Origin: Hibiscus mutabilis
Taxonomy: Eukaryota > Streptophyta > Magnoliopsida > Malvales > Malvaceae
Length of the DNA stretch: 64,000 nt
Assembly: GCA_019671005.1 (NCBI GenBank)
Contig: CM033744.1
Span: forward strand, 14,314,128 to 14,378,127
Direction of reading: 5' to 3'
Shown here one piece after another: positions 1-9,560 of the stretch. The notes beneath the pieces are model-generated. The model was given only the letters and a program-made list of their open reading frames with translations. It did not search any database and was not told the DNA's origin. The position numbers were made by a program, and so were the translations under genes. How positions within the stretch are numbered: position 1 is the first letter of the stretch; each line of letters opens with the position of its first letter.

Positions 1-282
1 CTCCAATCATTGCATTCTCACATCTTACAATTCAATCCTTAATAATTCAAGTCACATACCAATTAACCTCTTAATACTCATATATGCTTCTTCATACTCC
101 TTGAAATATAATTACTTTACTCATTTGCTATTTGATTTTTAGCTTAATTAGCTCTTTCATTCTCAATTCCATTGACTTACTTATTCAATTGACTTGAATT
201 GAATCTTTAGTAATTCAAAGATAACATTATCAAGCATGTGATCGCTTTGTAAAACTCCTAGCTTGATTTTAGGGGTATTACA
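1..282 (-). repeat. Terminal fragment of an LTR (minus orientation)
   Basis: The stretch ends at 282 in GGGGTATTACA, so on the minus strand it opens TGTAATACCCCTAAAATC, the usual 5' start of the gypsy-type LTRs in this window. The rest is AT-rich with no coding potential. The other end lies outside the window, so neither a partner LTR nor a target duplication can be checked. It was already present when the LINE fragment beside it landed. Confidence 0.45.
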
Positions 283-895
283 GTTAGTAAGGCGATGTTG
301 GAGACCCCCAAGGACTGAGATACTTAAGATCAATATAGATGGCGCCTTCCTCTCGGCTTTCAAGATTCAGCAATAAGAATTATTACAAGGGACAATAAAG
401 GTGATGTTCTTAGCGGATTAGCACAACATTCATCTGGCTGCCAAAATGCTACTTCGGCTGAGCTTCATGCAGTTACAGTCATTGTTCAACTTGGACGTAC
501 ACGATGTTGGTCCAATTTTGTCATTGAAACATATTCTACCATGGTGGCTAACAAATTGAATCACCAAGAAGATGATCTATCCTTTTTTGGGCCTCTATTT
601 GAGAATGCCCGCCTTCTGCTTGCAAGTTCTGAGGGTTTTCATGTTCAGTTTGTACATAGGCAGTCTAATTTTGTCACCAATACGCTTTCCTCTAAGGCCA
701 TGCAATCCTTGTCATCTGTCTTTTTTTATTTGATTTATCCCGACTACATACACTCTATTGTAAGCAACGAGATACCATCTCATTCAATATAATGAATACA
801 AGTACTCTTTTCCCCTTAGGTGGTCTCCATAGGCCTAAGACCGGTGGTGACTTTAGTGGGGCTTTTAACGAGGCCTAACTTTTCTTTAAAAAAAA
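283..895 (+). mobile_element. 5'-truncated LINE, 3' end with short poly(A)
   Basis: This is the last ~600 bp of a plant non-LTR retrotransposon. It contains the C-terminal RNase H-like domain of the second ORF, a 3' untranslated tail with the phrase AACGAGGCCTAACTTTTC, and eight A residues at 888-895. Plant LINEs commonly end this way and are usually 5'-truncated by incomplete reverse transcription. No target duplication is recognisable, because the 3' flank runs straight into a tandem repeat and the 5' flank abuts an LTR end. Confidence 0.65.
299..792 (+). pseudogene. LINE RNase H-like domain (RVT_3 type), inactivated
   Basis: In a LINE this domain removes RNA from the RNA/cDNA hybrid. The reading frame from 299 gives W-RPP---LKINIDGAF, the first catalytic Asp motif (Asp codon 338-340). 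A frameshift near 365 moves the rest to the frame starting at 370, which stays open to the stop at 790-792. The glutamate of AELHA (460-462) is kept. The second catalytic Asp, expected in an E-x-D-S motif, is Tyr in ETYS (Tyr codon 532-534). The final Asp, expected in N-x-x-A-D, reads as Asn in NFVTN. With a frameshift and two lost acidic ligands, the copy is dead. The motif spacing makes the identification fairly safe. Confidence 0.7.
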
Positions 896-1359
896 TCCAA
901 CGGGTCTATTGTAAAGCCCATTTAGAAATGCACACATCAAATTCCAACAAAATGGCCAAAAAATAATATTAAATCACATCTTAGGACATAAAATATTTAG
1001 TTATGGGCTTTTGAACATGATTATATAGTTTAACCTCATTTTCATAAAATTTTACTCGATTAAAATTCCAACGGGTCCACTGTAAAGCCCATTTAGACAT
1101 GCACGCCTTAAACCCAACAAAATGGACACAAAATAATATTAAATCATATTTTATTATTTAGAATATTTGATCAAGGGTTTTGAATATGATTATATAGCTT
1201 AACCTCAATTTCAAAACTTTTTACTCGGTTAAAATTCCAACGGATCCACTATAAAGCCCATTTAGACATGTACTGCTTAAACCCCAAAAAAATGGCCACA
1301 AAGTAAGCTTAAATCAAATTTTATGTCTTAAAATATTTAGTTATATGATTTTGAACATG
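896..1359. repeat. ~170-bp tandem repeat, about 2.7 copies
   Basis: Units begin at TCCAACGGGTC (896), TCCAACGGGTCC (1067) and TCCAACGGATCC (1236), giving spacings of 171 and 169 bp. Each continues with TGTAAAGCCCATTTAGACATG, allowing point changes, and ends in TTTTGAACATGATTAT. The units differ at many positions, so the array is not very young. No reading frame crosses it. It sits between the LINE poly(A) tail and the start of element B and could be part of a satellite or of another transposon. Confidence 0.75.
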
Positions 1360-1364
1360 ATTAT
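1360..1364. other. Left target-site duplication of outer element B (ATTAT)
   Basis: ATTAT lies directly before the TGTAAT that opens B's 5' LTR. The last four bases of the window (63997-64000) read ATTA directly after the end of B's 3' LTR, so four of five bases match and the fifth is outside the window. Confidence 0.6.
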
Positions 1365-2301
1365 TGTAATACCCCAAATACCGGTTCGAAAGTATTTTAA
1401 TATTCCTTATGATAGATACAATCGATTATATATATATAATCAAATACATGTACATACATTGTTTAATTAAGCAGTTAGGACTGTTTTGTAAAGGAATAAA
1501 GAATGACTATCCATTTTTTGAAGGACCAAATTGAATGATTGGATAAGTATGGTAATTGCATGCAAAAAAGGAAGATTGAGGATGTTCACACATGGAAAAC
1601 ATTGGGGATGGCATGTGTTGAAGGGAATTCAGCTAAATGGGGGGGGGAAGATAATGCATCATCTTCTTCTTCCTTAGTTAACCGAATCATGGCTTTTAAG
1701 TGGGAGAAAGAGAACAAGCTAGGTTGGAGGATTAAACATCTAATTGCATTGATTTTTAGGTCTTTATCGAAGGGATTTGAAGGAGGGTATGAAATCGTGA
1801 TTCCTTCATTTTAATTAATGGAATTAGATTCCATTAATTATATCATTGTTTTATCTTGAATTATATCTAGATCATTAAGTTGGTTCATGCTTTAAGTTGC
1901 ATCATGCCTGTAGTTTTTTTTAAGAAGACGAACATCTTTCCTTGTGAAATTGGGATATCGGTATGATCATAGTGAGTTTAAATTAGCTTATTTGAATGGT
2001 CATAGGCTAAAAATTTATATGATATGTAAGTTTACAATATAGTCATGTTGATAAACTAGCTTGATAATGAAATTATAGGTTGTATTAGAAGTTTCTTTGT
2101 TTGTTTTGGATTAAGCAAATGTTCAATGGTTATATTCTGTTTTTGGGTGATTTGGACAACCATGAATGCTTGTATTCATGTATCGAATTGTGGTAATATC
2201 TTGAGAATTGAATGCATATTGATGTTAATAGCTGAAATTGATGTTAAGGTTGTGTTTGAATTTGATTTAAATATCAATGCTTGTTAGTAATCAATTAGGA
2301 A
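1365..2301 (+). repeat. B 5' LTR, segment 1 (LTR start)
   Basis: Colinear with 44050-44403 plus 55544-56187 of the 3' LTR. The uninterrupted GGGGGAAGATAATGCATC at about 1642-1659 is the empty site for element H, which sits at exactly this point in the 3' LTR. Homology to the 3' LTR stops at CAATTAGGA (about 2300), where compound A begins. It contains one 91-codon reading frame (1539-1814) with no recognisable domain, which I take as chance. Confidence 0.85.
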
Positions 2302-2667
2302 TAAAACGCCCCAGTTTTGGGCTTAGATGTTTTAAGGGTTGGTTCGAAGGTCTGGTGGATCGGTATTAGAGATTCGAGTCAGATTTAGGATTAAATCAAA
2401 TTAAATATTTTTGAAGGTGATAAAATTGTGAAAAAATATTTTAAAATCATTATTAAATATATTAATGATTGTGGTGAAATCAATTTTGGAAACCAAGTTT
2501 TGGAAATCGGACATTTTGGACTAGTGACAAAAATGCAAACTTTGAAATCAGTTTTAGTGACTGTTTTGTAAAGAGTCAAAACTTTGAATTTTTAAGGAGC
2601 TAATTGCCCAAAAAGTCTAATATCAGAATTTATCCCTTAATTGGCTATTTTAAAGTGTTTTGGAAAA

Positions 2668-2675
2668 TATAAATA
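2668..2675 (+). promoter_or_regulatory. Possible TATA box of A LTR1 (TATAAATA)
   Basis: TATAAATA lies 366 bp into the LTR, in a setting like a Pol II core promoter. In LTR2 the equivalent site (about 11310) reads CATAAATA and has lost the first T. No transcript evidence is available. Confidence 0.4.
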
Positions 2676-4021
2676 AGTTGGGGAGAATTAATTTGGTTAT
2701 TAAATCTTTTAAACAAAAATCACGTAACTAACTTTCTCTCAAATATTTTCTCTCAAAGTCTCTCCAGCCAAACATCAATTTGTTCTTCTAAATCTTCAGG
2801 CAAATCTTTCTTTTCTTAAATCTTTTGTTTCCAAATGATTTCTTGTTGTTAGTTTACCAAAACCTTATTGTTTTAACTTTATATTCTAATGTAAATCATC
2901 CAATTAAGGGAGAAAACATCCATTAGAGATAAGGCTCGTTCTTGTCCTCTAATGAAAGGTTCTTTACTAAAATTCCCAAGTTGTTGACTCTTTACAATTG
3001 TTTTCTAATGTGATTTGATAGTTTAATTAAGGAAAATTGGTTTAATTGTGTTTGAATTGATGAAATTGACATATTTTGAATTGGATCTGTTCTGATGGGT
3101 TTATAATCATATTAGATCATGATTTGATGTTTAATTGAGTTTATATCTTATTTTTAACATTGTAATCCCGAAATAAGTTGAATCTCTAATGTGTAAGGTT
3201 ATTATTTAAGGGTTTTTGTGAGGTTAATGGAGTTTAATCATTGCTGGAAGTAAAGGGATGTTGGGAAACTGTTTTTAGATGTTAATTGATGAGGTTTGAT
3301 GAATTGAATCGTTATATTATGGATGGGTTAAGTTTTGGAAGTGTTTGAGGATGTTTTTGATAAGTTTCAGATGGTTTGTGAGTGGGAAACTTGTGAGTTG
3401 AGTGTAATTTCTTGTTCGCAATGGTTTGAATGCATAATGATGCATTTGCCCTCTGGTTTTATGTGGTTAAAATAGGGGATAATTAGGGCAACGAAGCTTG
3501 ACGTTGTTGCCGGGAGCTCGATTCAAGTTGGCAAGCAAGGCGAGTTGTATCAGTGAGTGGAAACTGGTTTAAACTCCTTTAAAATGGTTTGAAAGTGTTT
3601 GTAGGAGTTTAGGTTAAGCTTGAAACACTTGCCTAAGCTCAAAAGTAAGTTTCCCTCTTTTTCTCTTTAATATCGGTTCGGATATGAGCATTTGTAATTC
3701 ATGTTTGGTCGTAAACATTGTTTGATTTACATACTGGAAGTGTATGATTTTAAGTACATATGCAGGGGTTTAAAAGTATAAGAAATGCTAGTGAGCATTG
3801 GTTTTCATTCCGGTCAAAAATTGTGTTATTGCTTTGGCAATGTGATTTGCATATGTGGTGATTTTGTATAATTCATTGTAAAATAGAGAGTAAATGGTTT
3901 TGTAAATGATATATTGGCTATGTGACATGATGAAAAAACATTCGGATATAGTCGGCATGCCATAGGGAAGTGCACTATAATATGTTAAAATCGATCATGG
4001 TTAAGGGTCCTTGAAATAAGA

Positions 4022-4548
4022 GGTCGGCTACTCGGACTATGATGTTATCACTTGGGTTGAGTGGTCGGTTCCCCTTGCTGATGTTGATCTTGCGGTCAGC
4101 AAGGTTTTCATATAATGCGGTCGGCATGGTATGGGTTATGGTAGTGGATGAATATCATGGGAGGTTCGTGTATCCGAATTGTAAGGTTAACGGTCAGTTA
4201 CCTAAAGGTTAGTGGTCGCTAATCAAGGATAATGGTCTTCTATCCAAGGTCACTACAAATGACAATATATACAAGTTCATAAGTTGAACCTACTATATAA
4301 TGCTTTGGGATTTAAGCATGGTAATATGATTTAATGCTTTGGGATTTAAGCATGAGATGACTTAAAGCTTTGGGACTTAAGCATGTGATTTGTAAATGTT
4401 TTTGCATATGGTCAATATACTTGTTTTGATTGGAATCAATGAAAATGCTTTGGTCGTAAGCATGGTTTGAAAATAATTGTTTAGTTTTCAAAGGATTTTT
4501 AAATGCATCATTGTTTTAAGAGCATCCTCACTAAGCATGTGTGCTTAC
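4022..4548 (+). repeat. A LTR1 word array, 33-bp repeats and TAAGCA hairpin
   Basis: Three pieces follow in order. (1) From 4022 to about 4245 the word GGTCGGC and variants (GGTCAGC, GGTCGGTT, GGTCGCTA) recur at least seven times at irregular spacing. (2) From 4299, a 33-bp unit AATGCTTTGGGATTTAAGCATG is repeated at 4332 and 4365, with a looser copy at 4444. (3) At 4527-4548, CTCAC is followed by the hairpin TAAGCA-TGTG-TGCTTA. The same order recurs in LTR2 (hairpin 13205-13220) and, with other sequences, in the LTRs of H, C, D and F. Confidence 0.75.
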
Positions 4549-5119
4549 GCTCTCTTTTTCCTAATGATGCATACCATTAAGGTTTAGGGACAGCAAAGGC
4601 AAGGTTTGAAGTGATCCAAGTGCAAGACTACTTGAGTATGAACTCGGTTTACGTTTTCGGTTAATAAGGAAACGTGTTCGCCATGTTTTTGGGACTTGTA
4701 ATCCTGTTTTTCCATGATTTTTAAGCATGTGAAGTGCTGGATTTTAAGGGTGGTTTGTTGTTGTTAAGCCTATTGAGAATCTTTGCTTATGTTGATGCTC
4801 GATGGGTGCTTAGGTATGCATCTAGTTGTCTGGGAATGGATGCCATGTTTTGATGATTCAAGCATGTTTATTATGATTCTTTATATGTGCAAGCATGTTG
4901 TGTATGACTTTAAAGTGTTAGATAGGAGTTTTGGCTATGTGGAAAATGATATTAGAAAGCATGCCTATAAGAAATCTTAGGTGTTTGAATGCAAAGTAAA
5001 GATGTTGATTCTGTGATGTTTTTGTTAGGGCTATACTGTAATAATTATGTTTGAGTGTTTGGAGCATGTTGGAATGTTATGGTTATTATCAAAGTGTGTT
5101 TAGACAGCAAATTGGGGCC

Positions 5120-5450
5120 TTACAGGTACAGGCGTATCGAAACAGGTGTCCCCGTACCGGTACAACTAGGCCATCTCAAGCATAGCATTTTGATACGCGG
5201 GAGGGTGTTTTGATACGGATAAGCCTTTACAGGCATAGCATTTCGATACTCGAGCAAGTGCTCCAGTACAATCTCAAGCATTTTGGCTAGGCATTTTGAT
5301 ACCCAAGCAAGTGTTTCAGTACGAGTTTTAGCCACTAGAATCTGAGTTTTGGTACGCGAGCAAGCGTTTTGATACGTGAGCAAGTGTTCCAGTACGATCT
5401 CAAGCATTTCGTATTGAAATGTCTGTACGCTTACCGGTACGACTGTAGTT
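5120..5450. repeat. Palindrome-rich block with TACCGGTAC and GATACGCGAGCAAG motifs
   Basis: Degenerate copies of GATACGCGAGCAAGTGTTTC recur at about 5243, 5297, 5352 and 5372, flanked by the self-complementary motif TACCGGTAC (about 5155 and 5434). LTR2 has a shorter version at 13800-14070, and the left LTR of H has a related cluster at 44826-45100. The local GC content is above that of the surrounding LTR. Confidence 0.6.
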
Positions 5451-5869
5451 AATTATGTTATTTGGAATGTTTGGAAGTTTCTGTTTCTTTCATTTTGGTC
5501 CTGAGGTTTGTGAATGCAATTGTATTAGCTTGGATGATCGTATTGGCCTGAAATTTGTCATGTAAGCGTGAAATTGGACTAATTAAAGATTGGTAACCTT
5601 AATTTTAGTTTTGGTCCATAAATTGATCAGATTTGCATTTTAGTCCCTAAAAGGTATGTTATACAATTGGTTGCCTTTCCGTGGTCTGATTCCTTTTTTA
5701 ACTCACCCACCGCAAGTATGTATACATAGGATTAATAATACGCATCTAGACAAGATAAAAAGAAAAAATGGCCGGTTTTCATAATCTTTCTCTGGTTTGC
5801 TTCAACAAACCTAATGTAGTTATCTAGGTTCGGTCGGGTGTCTAGGCCGGGTCGAGGGGTTAAATTTGT

Positions 5870-5880
5870 TGGTATCACAA
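5870..5880 (+). other. Primer-binding site of A copy 1 (degenerate)
   Basis: TGGTATCACAA follows the LTR end after five bases. It resembles TGGTATCAGAGC, the complement of the 3' end of plant initiator tRNA-Met, with changes in the last bases. Confidence 0.55.
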
Positions 5881-6099
5881 ACATGTTACGAAAGGTTGGG
5901 ATATTGTTGAGTGATTATTTGGTGATGTTTGTTATGCACAGTGATTGCGTATATGTATAGTTTTTGTTTAATATCATGTAGCTTTATGAAATGGGAACAC
6001 ATTGCCTATTATCGAGGTTTTAAAAGGGTTTTCTAAGGTTTCCTTGGATCCTTTGCCTAATGCTAGCCTAACTTTAATGTGTTTTGATGTTTTGTTATC

Positions 6100-7110
6100 A
6101 TGGCTCGACGTGAGACACGTTTGATAGATAATAATGTCAGAGTTAGGAAAAATAATGTTGTGGAAGGGAATCTCGCTGATGTTTTACCTCTTCCTCCTTC
6201 AGTGATTCCTCCTGTGATTTTGGGGCGGCTGGTGTACCCTAGGCTCGTCCTGTGCAGTTTTTGGTGACTTGACTCTGTTAATCCAGGCAATGACGGGAAC
6301 ATTTTAGGCAGCGATGGCTGGAGTGCAAGTGCAAGCATTGTCACTTGCTGTGGTGGTTAATCAGGGTTTACCCTTGGAGCATCTTCGTAGTTTGAGAGGT
6401 GAGGAATTTTAGGGTTTGAGTCATGAGGCAGCCGAAGATGGTTGGAAAAGACAATCCATATTCTGAACCAGATGGGTTGTAATAATGAGCGCAAATTGGG
6501 TTACACTGTGTCACTACTGCAGGGTGATGCATATCATTGGTGGGTGAGCACAGTTGCGGGTGTTCCCGAGGCAGATGTGATTTGGGAGTTCTTTTGAAGA
6601 GCTTTTAAGAGGAAGTATCTTGGTGCACAGTATTTGGATGCGATGAAGCACAAGGTTATGTTGCTATCGCAGGGTGGCATGTTTGTTGCCAAGTATGAGG
6701 TGAAGTTCGTTCGCCTAAGTCAGTATGCCCCGGAGTTGGTTCTAGATGACCAACAGAGTGTGATAGGTTTCGCTATGGTCTTGTGAAGGATATCAAGACT
6801 TACCTCCTGGCTGCAAATTACAAGGATTTTGATGTGTTGGTCAATTGTGCCAAGGATATTTAGCAGTCATTGGGTACATTAGTTCAAGTTGCTAGTGCGA
6901 GCTTGGGTAAAAGAGTGGCCGATTGTAGCTATTCTAAGAGGCAAAATAGGAAGTTTCGATACAAGAGAATAGGCCGGATCATAGGCGTAGTGGCGGTACA
7001 CAGGTGCATGTTGGGGAAATACCTTAAGCTGTTGGATATGTGGATCTCCTAATCATGTGAAGCGTGTTTGTCCTCGTGCTGTGAGGGATGCGCCGGTGCA
7101 TGTTGCTACA
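6100..7110 (+). pseudogene. gag: A copy 1 gag (capsid and zinc knuckle)
   Basis: Gag packages the element's RNA into particles. The start MARRETR at 6100 matches the start of copy 2 (14732) and H (52455 on the minus strand). The order is an N-terminal proline-rich stretch, a capsid-like region with GDAYHWW (about 6520) and RAFKRKYLGAQYLDA (about 6600-6645), and a basic tail. A stop falls inside WEFF-RAF near 6595, and several frameshifts separate the parts. A full CX2CX4HX4C zinc knuckle, CWICGSPNHVKRVC, is still readable at 7030-7071, but out of frame with the ORF covering that spot. This knuckle is more complete than in the two sister copies. Confidence 0.75.
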
Positions 7111-7190
7111 CCTGCTAGGGGTGAGGTCGTGGCATGGGTAATTTTTAGAGGCGTAAAGATAGTCAGAGAGTTGTAGCTCTTGCTGTTGCA

Positions 7191-7754
7191 GTGCGACCGG
7201 AGAATGGTAGACCAGCTCAGATATATGCTCATCCTGAGGGTCGCAATGACATGGATGTGATCGTAAGTACCTTTACTTTGCAATTTTTGTCATTGTTATC
7301 ATTGATTGAATCGGGGTCTACTCATTCTTATATCTTGAGTGAACATACATCTTTGTTGAATGTTCCTATTGAGATCCTTGATGTTGGCATGTTAGTAACT
7401 AGTTCTTTTGGTGAGACGGTTATTACTAGAAGGTTGTATAGGCAGTGTCCTTTGGTTGTGCAAGGTCATGAGTTTTCCACAAATCTGATGGAGTTGCCAT
7501 TCCATGGTTTTGATGTTATTTTGGGTATGGTTTGGTTGAGCGAGAACAAGGCGTTTGTGGATTGTGAATCCAAAAGGATTTCTTTGAGGTTAGACGATGA
7601 TTATGAAGTAGTGGTGGTTGGCGAGAGTGTGAAATTCTTGTCCAATGTGCTATCGACTACTCAAGCGGAAAGGTTGATGCAAAGAGGTTGCCAAGCTTAT
7701 TTGGCTATCGTGATGAATCCTGTAGTTAAGGGTGTTCAGGTGCAGGACATTTGA
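7191..7754 (+). pseudogene. A copy 1 aspartic protease region
   Basis: This is a 187-codon open stretch. The retroviral-type aspartic protease cuts Gag-Pol into its parts. The active-site motif is ESGSTHSYI, with the catalytic codon at 7308-7310. The sister copy in H reads DSGSTHSYI, so the catalytic Asp has become Glu here, which should abolish activity. Downstream are LGMVWLSE, the conserved second half of the domain (LGMDWL in relatives), and the linker towards RT. The first Met of this open stretch is not a natural start, because the protein is normally continuous with gag. Confidence 0.75.
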
Positions 7755-7849
7755 ACTGTTAGTGCTTTTTCAAAAGTTTTTCCTAAAGAGTTGTCGGGTA
7801 TACCGCCAAATATAGAGGTGGAATTTGATATTGAAACGTTTGCATGTTC

Positions 7850-9000
7850 GGCACCGGTGTCTATTGCTACTTATAGGATGGCAACAAAGGAGTTGAAAGA
7901 GTTCAAGTCACAGCTTCAGGAGTTGTTGGATCATGGGTTCATCTGACCGTGTGTTTTTCCTTGGGGTGCTCCAATCCTCTTTGTGAAAAAAAAATATGGT
8001 ACGATGCGTATGTGCATTAATTACCGACAGTTGAATAAGCTAAAGGAATACGATGATCGAGATGTTGAACAACCAAGACTTCTCCCTCAAATAAACCATG
8101 GAGTCCATGAAGGAGACCCAGGGTGTCTTGGAGTCCCGCCTTGAAAGATTAGAGTCCATAGAGGACAGGTTCAAGGATGAGACGCGGCGAGTTCGCAACG
8201 AGGTAGAGATAGTTCGAGGGAGTAATGCTTGCGAAGCCGAGGTGAAAGCTTTGCGGATCGAGGTGAATGAGCTCAAGGAATAGCTACTCAGTTGCAAGAG
8301 TGCAATCAGTGAATGGGGTGCGCTTGCCACCATCTTAGATGGACTTAGGCCTGGGGCGAGAACAAGTATCTTTTGTCGAGGATTGATGATCTGTTTGATC
8401 AGTTTTGCGGGGCAACGGTGTTCTCTAAGATTGATTTAAGAATGGGGTATTATCAATTGAAGGTTAAGGATGAGGATTGTATAAAACCGTATTTTGTACG
8501 AAGTACAGGCATTATGAGTTCTTGGTCATGCCTTTTGGTTTGACAGATGCCCCGACTGCGTTCATGGATCTAATGAACAGGGTGTTACATGAATATCTTG
8601 ATCAATTTGTGGTGGTGTTTATAGATGATATTCTCGTGTACTCTCATATTGAGGAAGATTATGATCGGCATTTGCGGATTGTGTTGCAAGTTTTGAAGAA
8701 TAACCAATTGTATGCCACTGAGCAAGTGTTAGTTTTGGCTTAAGGAAGTGATGTTCCTTGGTCATGTGGTTTCCGCGGAGGGTATTCATGTTGATCCAAA
8801 AAATTGAGGCTGTTCTCAATTTGAAGCAACCCAAGTCAGTGTCAGAAGTTTGTAGTTTTCTTAGGCTGGATGGTTATTACCGTCGCTTTGCTGATGGGTT
8901 TTCTAGTATTGTGACACCATTGACGAAGTTGTTGCAAAAGAATGTTCCTTATGTGTGGAAGGAGAAGCAACATAATAGTTTCGAGAAGTTGAAGGAAATT
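7850..9000 (+). pseudogene. pol: A copy 1 reverse transcriptase, interrupted
   Basis: The pieces in order are ELKEFKSQLQELLDHGFI, a stop where relatives have Arg, WGAPILFVKKK, CINYRQLNK (about 8015-8042), then a foreign 314-bp insert (8043-8356, listed separately). RT resumes with HYEFLVMPFGLTDAPTAF and the catalytic FIDD at 8618-8629, the gypsy-typical form of YxDD. After a frameshift near 8735 the thumb region continues as FLRLDGYYRRFADGFSSI (about 8850-8910). Fingers, palm and thumb are therefore all present but cannot be made as one protein. Confidence 0.8.
8043..8356 (+). mobile_element. Foreign gag coiled-coil fragment inside RT of A copy 1
   Basis: Copy 2 runs uninterrupted from CAGTTGAATAAGCT to GAACAAGTATCC at 16718-16749. 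Here about 314 unrelated bases separate those two phrases. The insert has a 61-codon frame (8098-8283) rich in Glu, Arg and Leu, with phrases such as LESRLERLESIEDRF and KALRIEVNELKE, followed after a stop by LLSCKSAISEWGALA. I recognise this style as the N-terminal coiled-coil of gag from a different plant gypsy family. There is no target duplication, LTR or poly(A), so it looks like filler DNA from break repair or a template switch. The assignment to gag is from memory and not certain. Confidence 0.55.
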
Positions 9001-9560
9001 TTAACAAATTCTCCTGTGTTGATTCAACCTGAATCTGGGAAGGAGTTTGCGGTTTATAGTGATGCATCTTATGTTGGTTTAGGTTGTGTTCTGATGCAAG
9101 ATTTTAAGGTTGTGGCCTATGCTTGAGACAGTTGAAGGTTCATCAATGCAATTATTTGACTCGTGATTTGGAGCTTGCGGCTGTGGTGTTTGCCCTGAAA
9201 ATCTGGAGACATTACCTTTACGGTGAGAAGTGTGTTGTTTTTACGGAACATAAGAGATTGAAGTATTTGATGTCTCAAAATGATTTGAATCTTAGGCAAC
9301 GTAGATGGTTGGAGTTGCTTAAGGATTATGACTTGACAATCAAATATCATCCCGGAAAAGCCAATGTGGTTGCGGATGCATTAAGTAGTAGGGTTGCGAT
9401 TGAGCTTAGAGCTATGTTTGCGAGGTTAAGTGTGAAGCAGGAAGGTGGATTGTTGGTTGAGATGCAAGTTAAGCCTATGTTGTCAGAAGCGATTAAAGCT
9501 AAGAAATCGTTTGATGATTCCTTGGTTGAACATGTAAAGACATATCGGATGGTAATATGA
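9001..9560 (+). pseudogene. A copy 1 RNase H domain and linker
   Basis: FAVYSDASYVGLGCVLMQD (from about 9046) carries the first catalytic Asp. A frameshift and stop near 9124 follow, after which the frame from 9123 gives LELAAVVFALKIWRHYLYG, VVFTEHKRLKYLMSQ and YHPGKANVVADALS. The TEH motif stands where copy H has TDH, so one catalytic Asp is replaced by Glu. RNase H degrades the RNA template after first-strand synthesis. The tail of this stretch is the linker that leads into integrase. Confidence 0.75.

Larger units (their letters stand above)
2302..5864 (+). repeat. A LTR1, 3.56 kb
   Basis: Begins TAAAACGCCCC, a mutated form of the family start TGTAACGCCCC, and ends GGGGTTAAA where the family has GGGTTACA. 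It aligns along its length with LTR2 at 10945-14495. In two stretches of about 250 bp I count roughly 11 percent differences. It contains a TATA-like box, a family-specific word array, a 33-bp repeat, a hairpin and a palindrome-rich block, each listed separately. Otherwise it is non-coding and AT-rich. The 65-codon ORF at 4783-4980 has no recognisable similarity. Confidence 0.8.

Noticed and set aside
896..1359. Centromeric satellite
   Set aside because: Monomer size fits, but fewer than three diverged copies in this window are not enough evidence.
1539..1814. 91-codon ORF as a host gene
   Set aside because: It lies in B's LTR. The other LTR (44270-44403 joined to 55544-55700) has frame-breaking differences.
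4783..4980. 65-codon ORF MLMLMLDGC in A LTR1
   Set aside because: Lies in LTR sequence. The LTR2 copy (about 13456-13680) differs by indels and stops, and there is no domain.
8098..8283. 61-codon coiled-coil ORF as a host gene exon
   Set aside because: No splice context, in-frame stop at its end, and its style matches plant retrotransposon gag. Kept as a transposon fragment.
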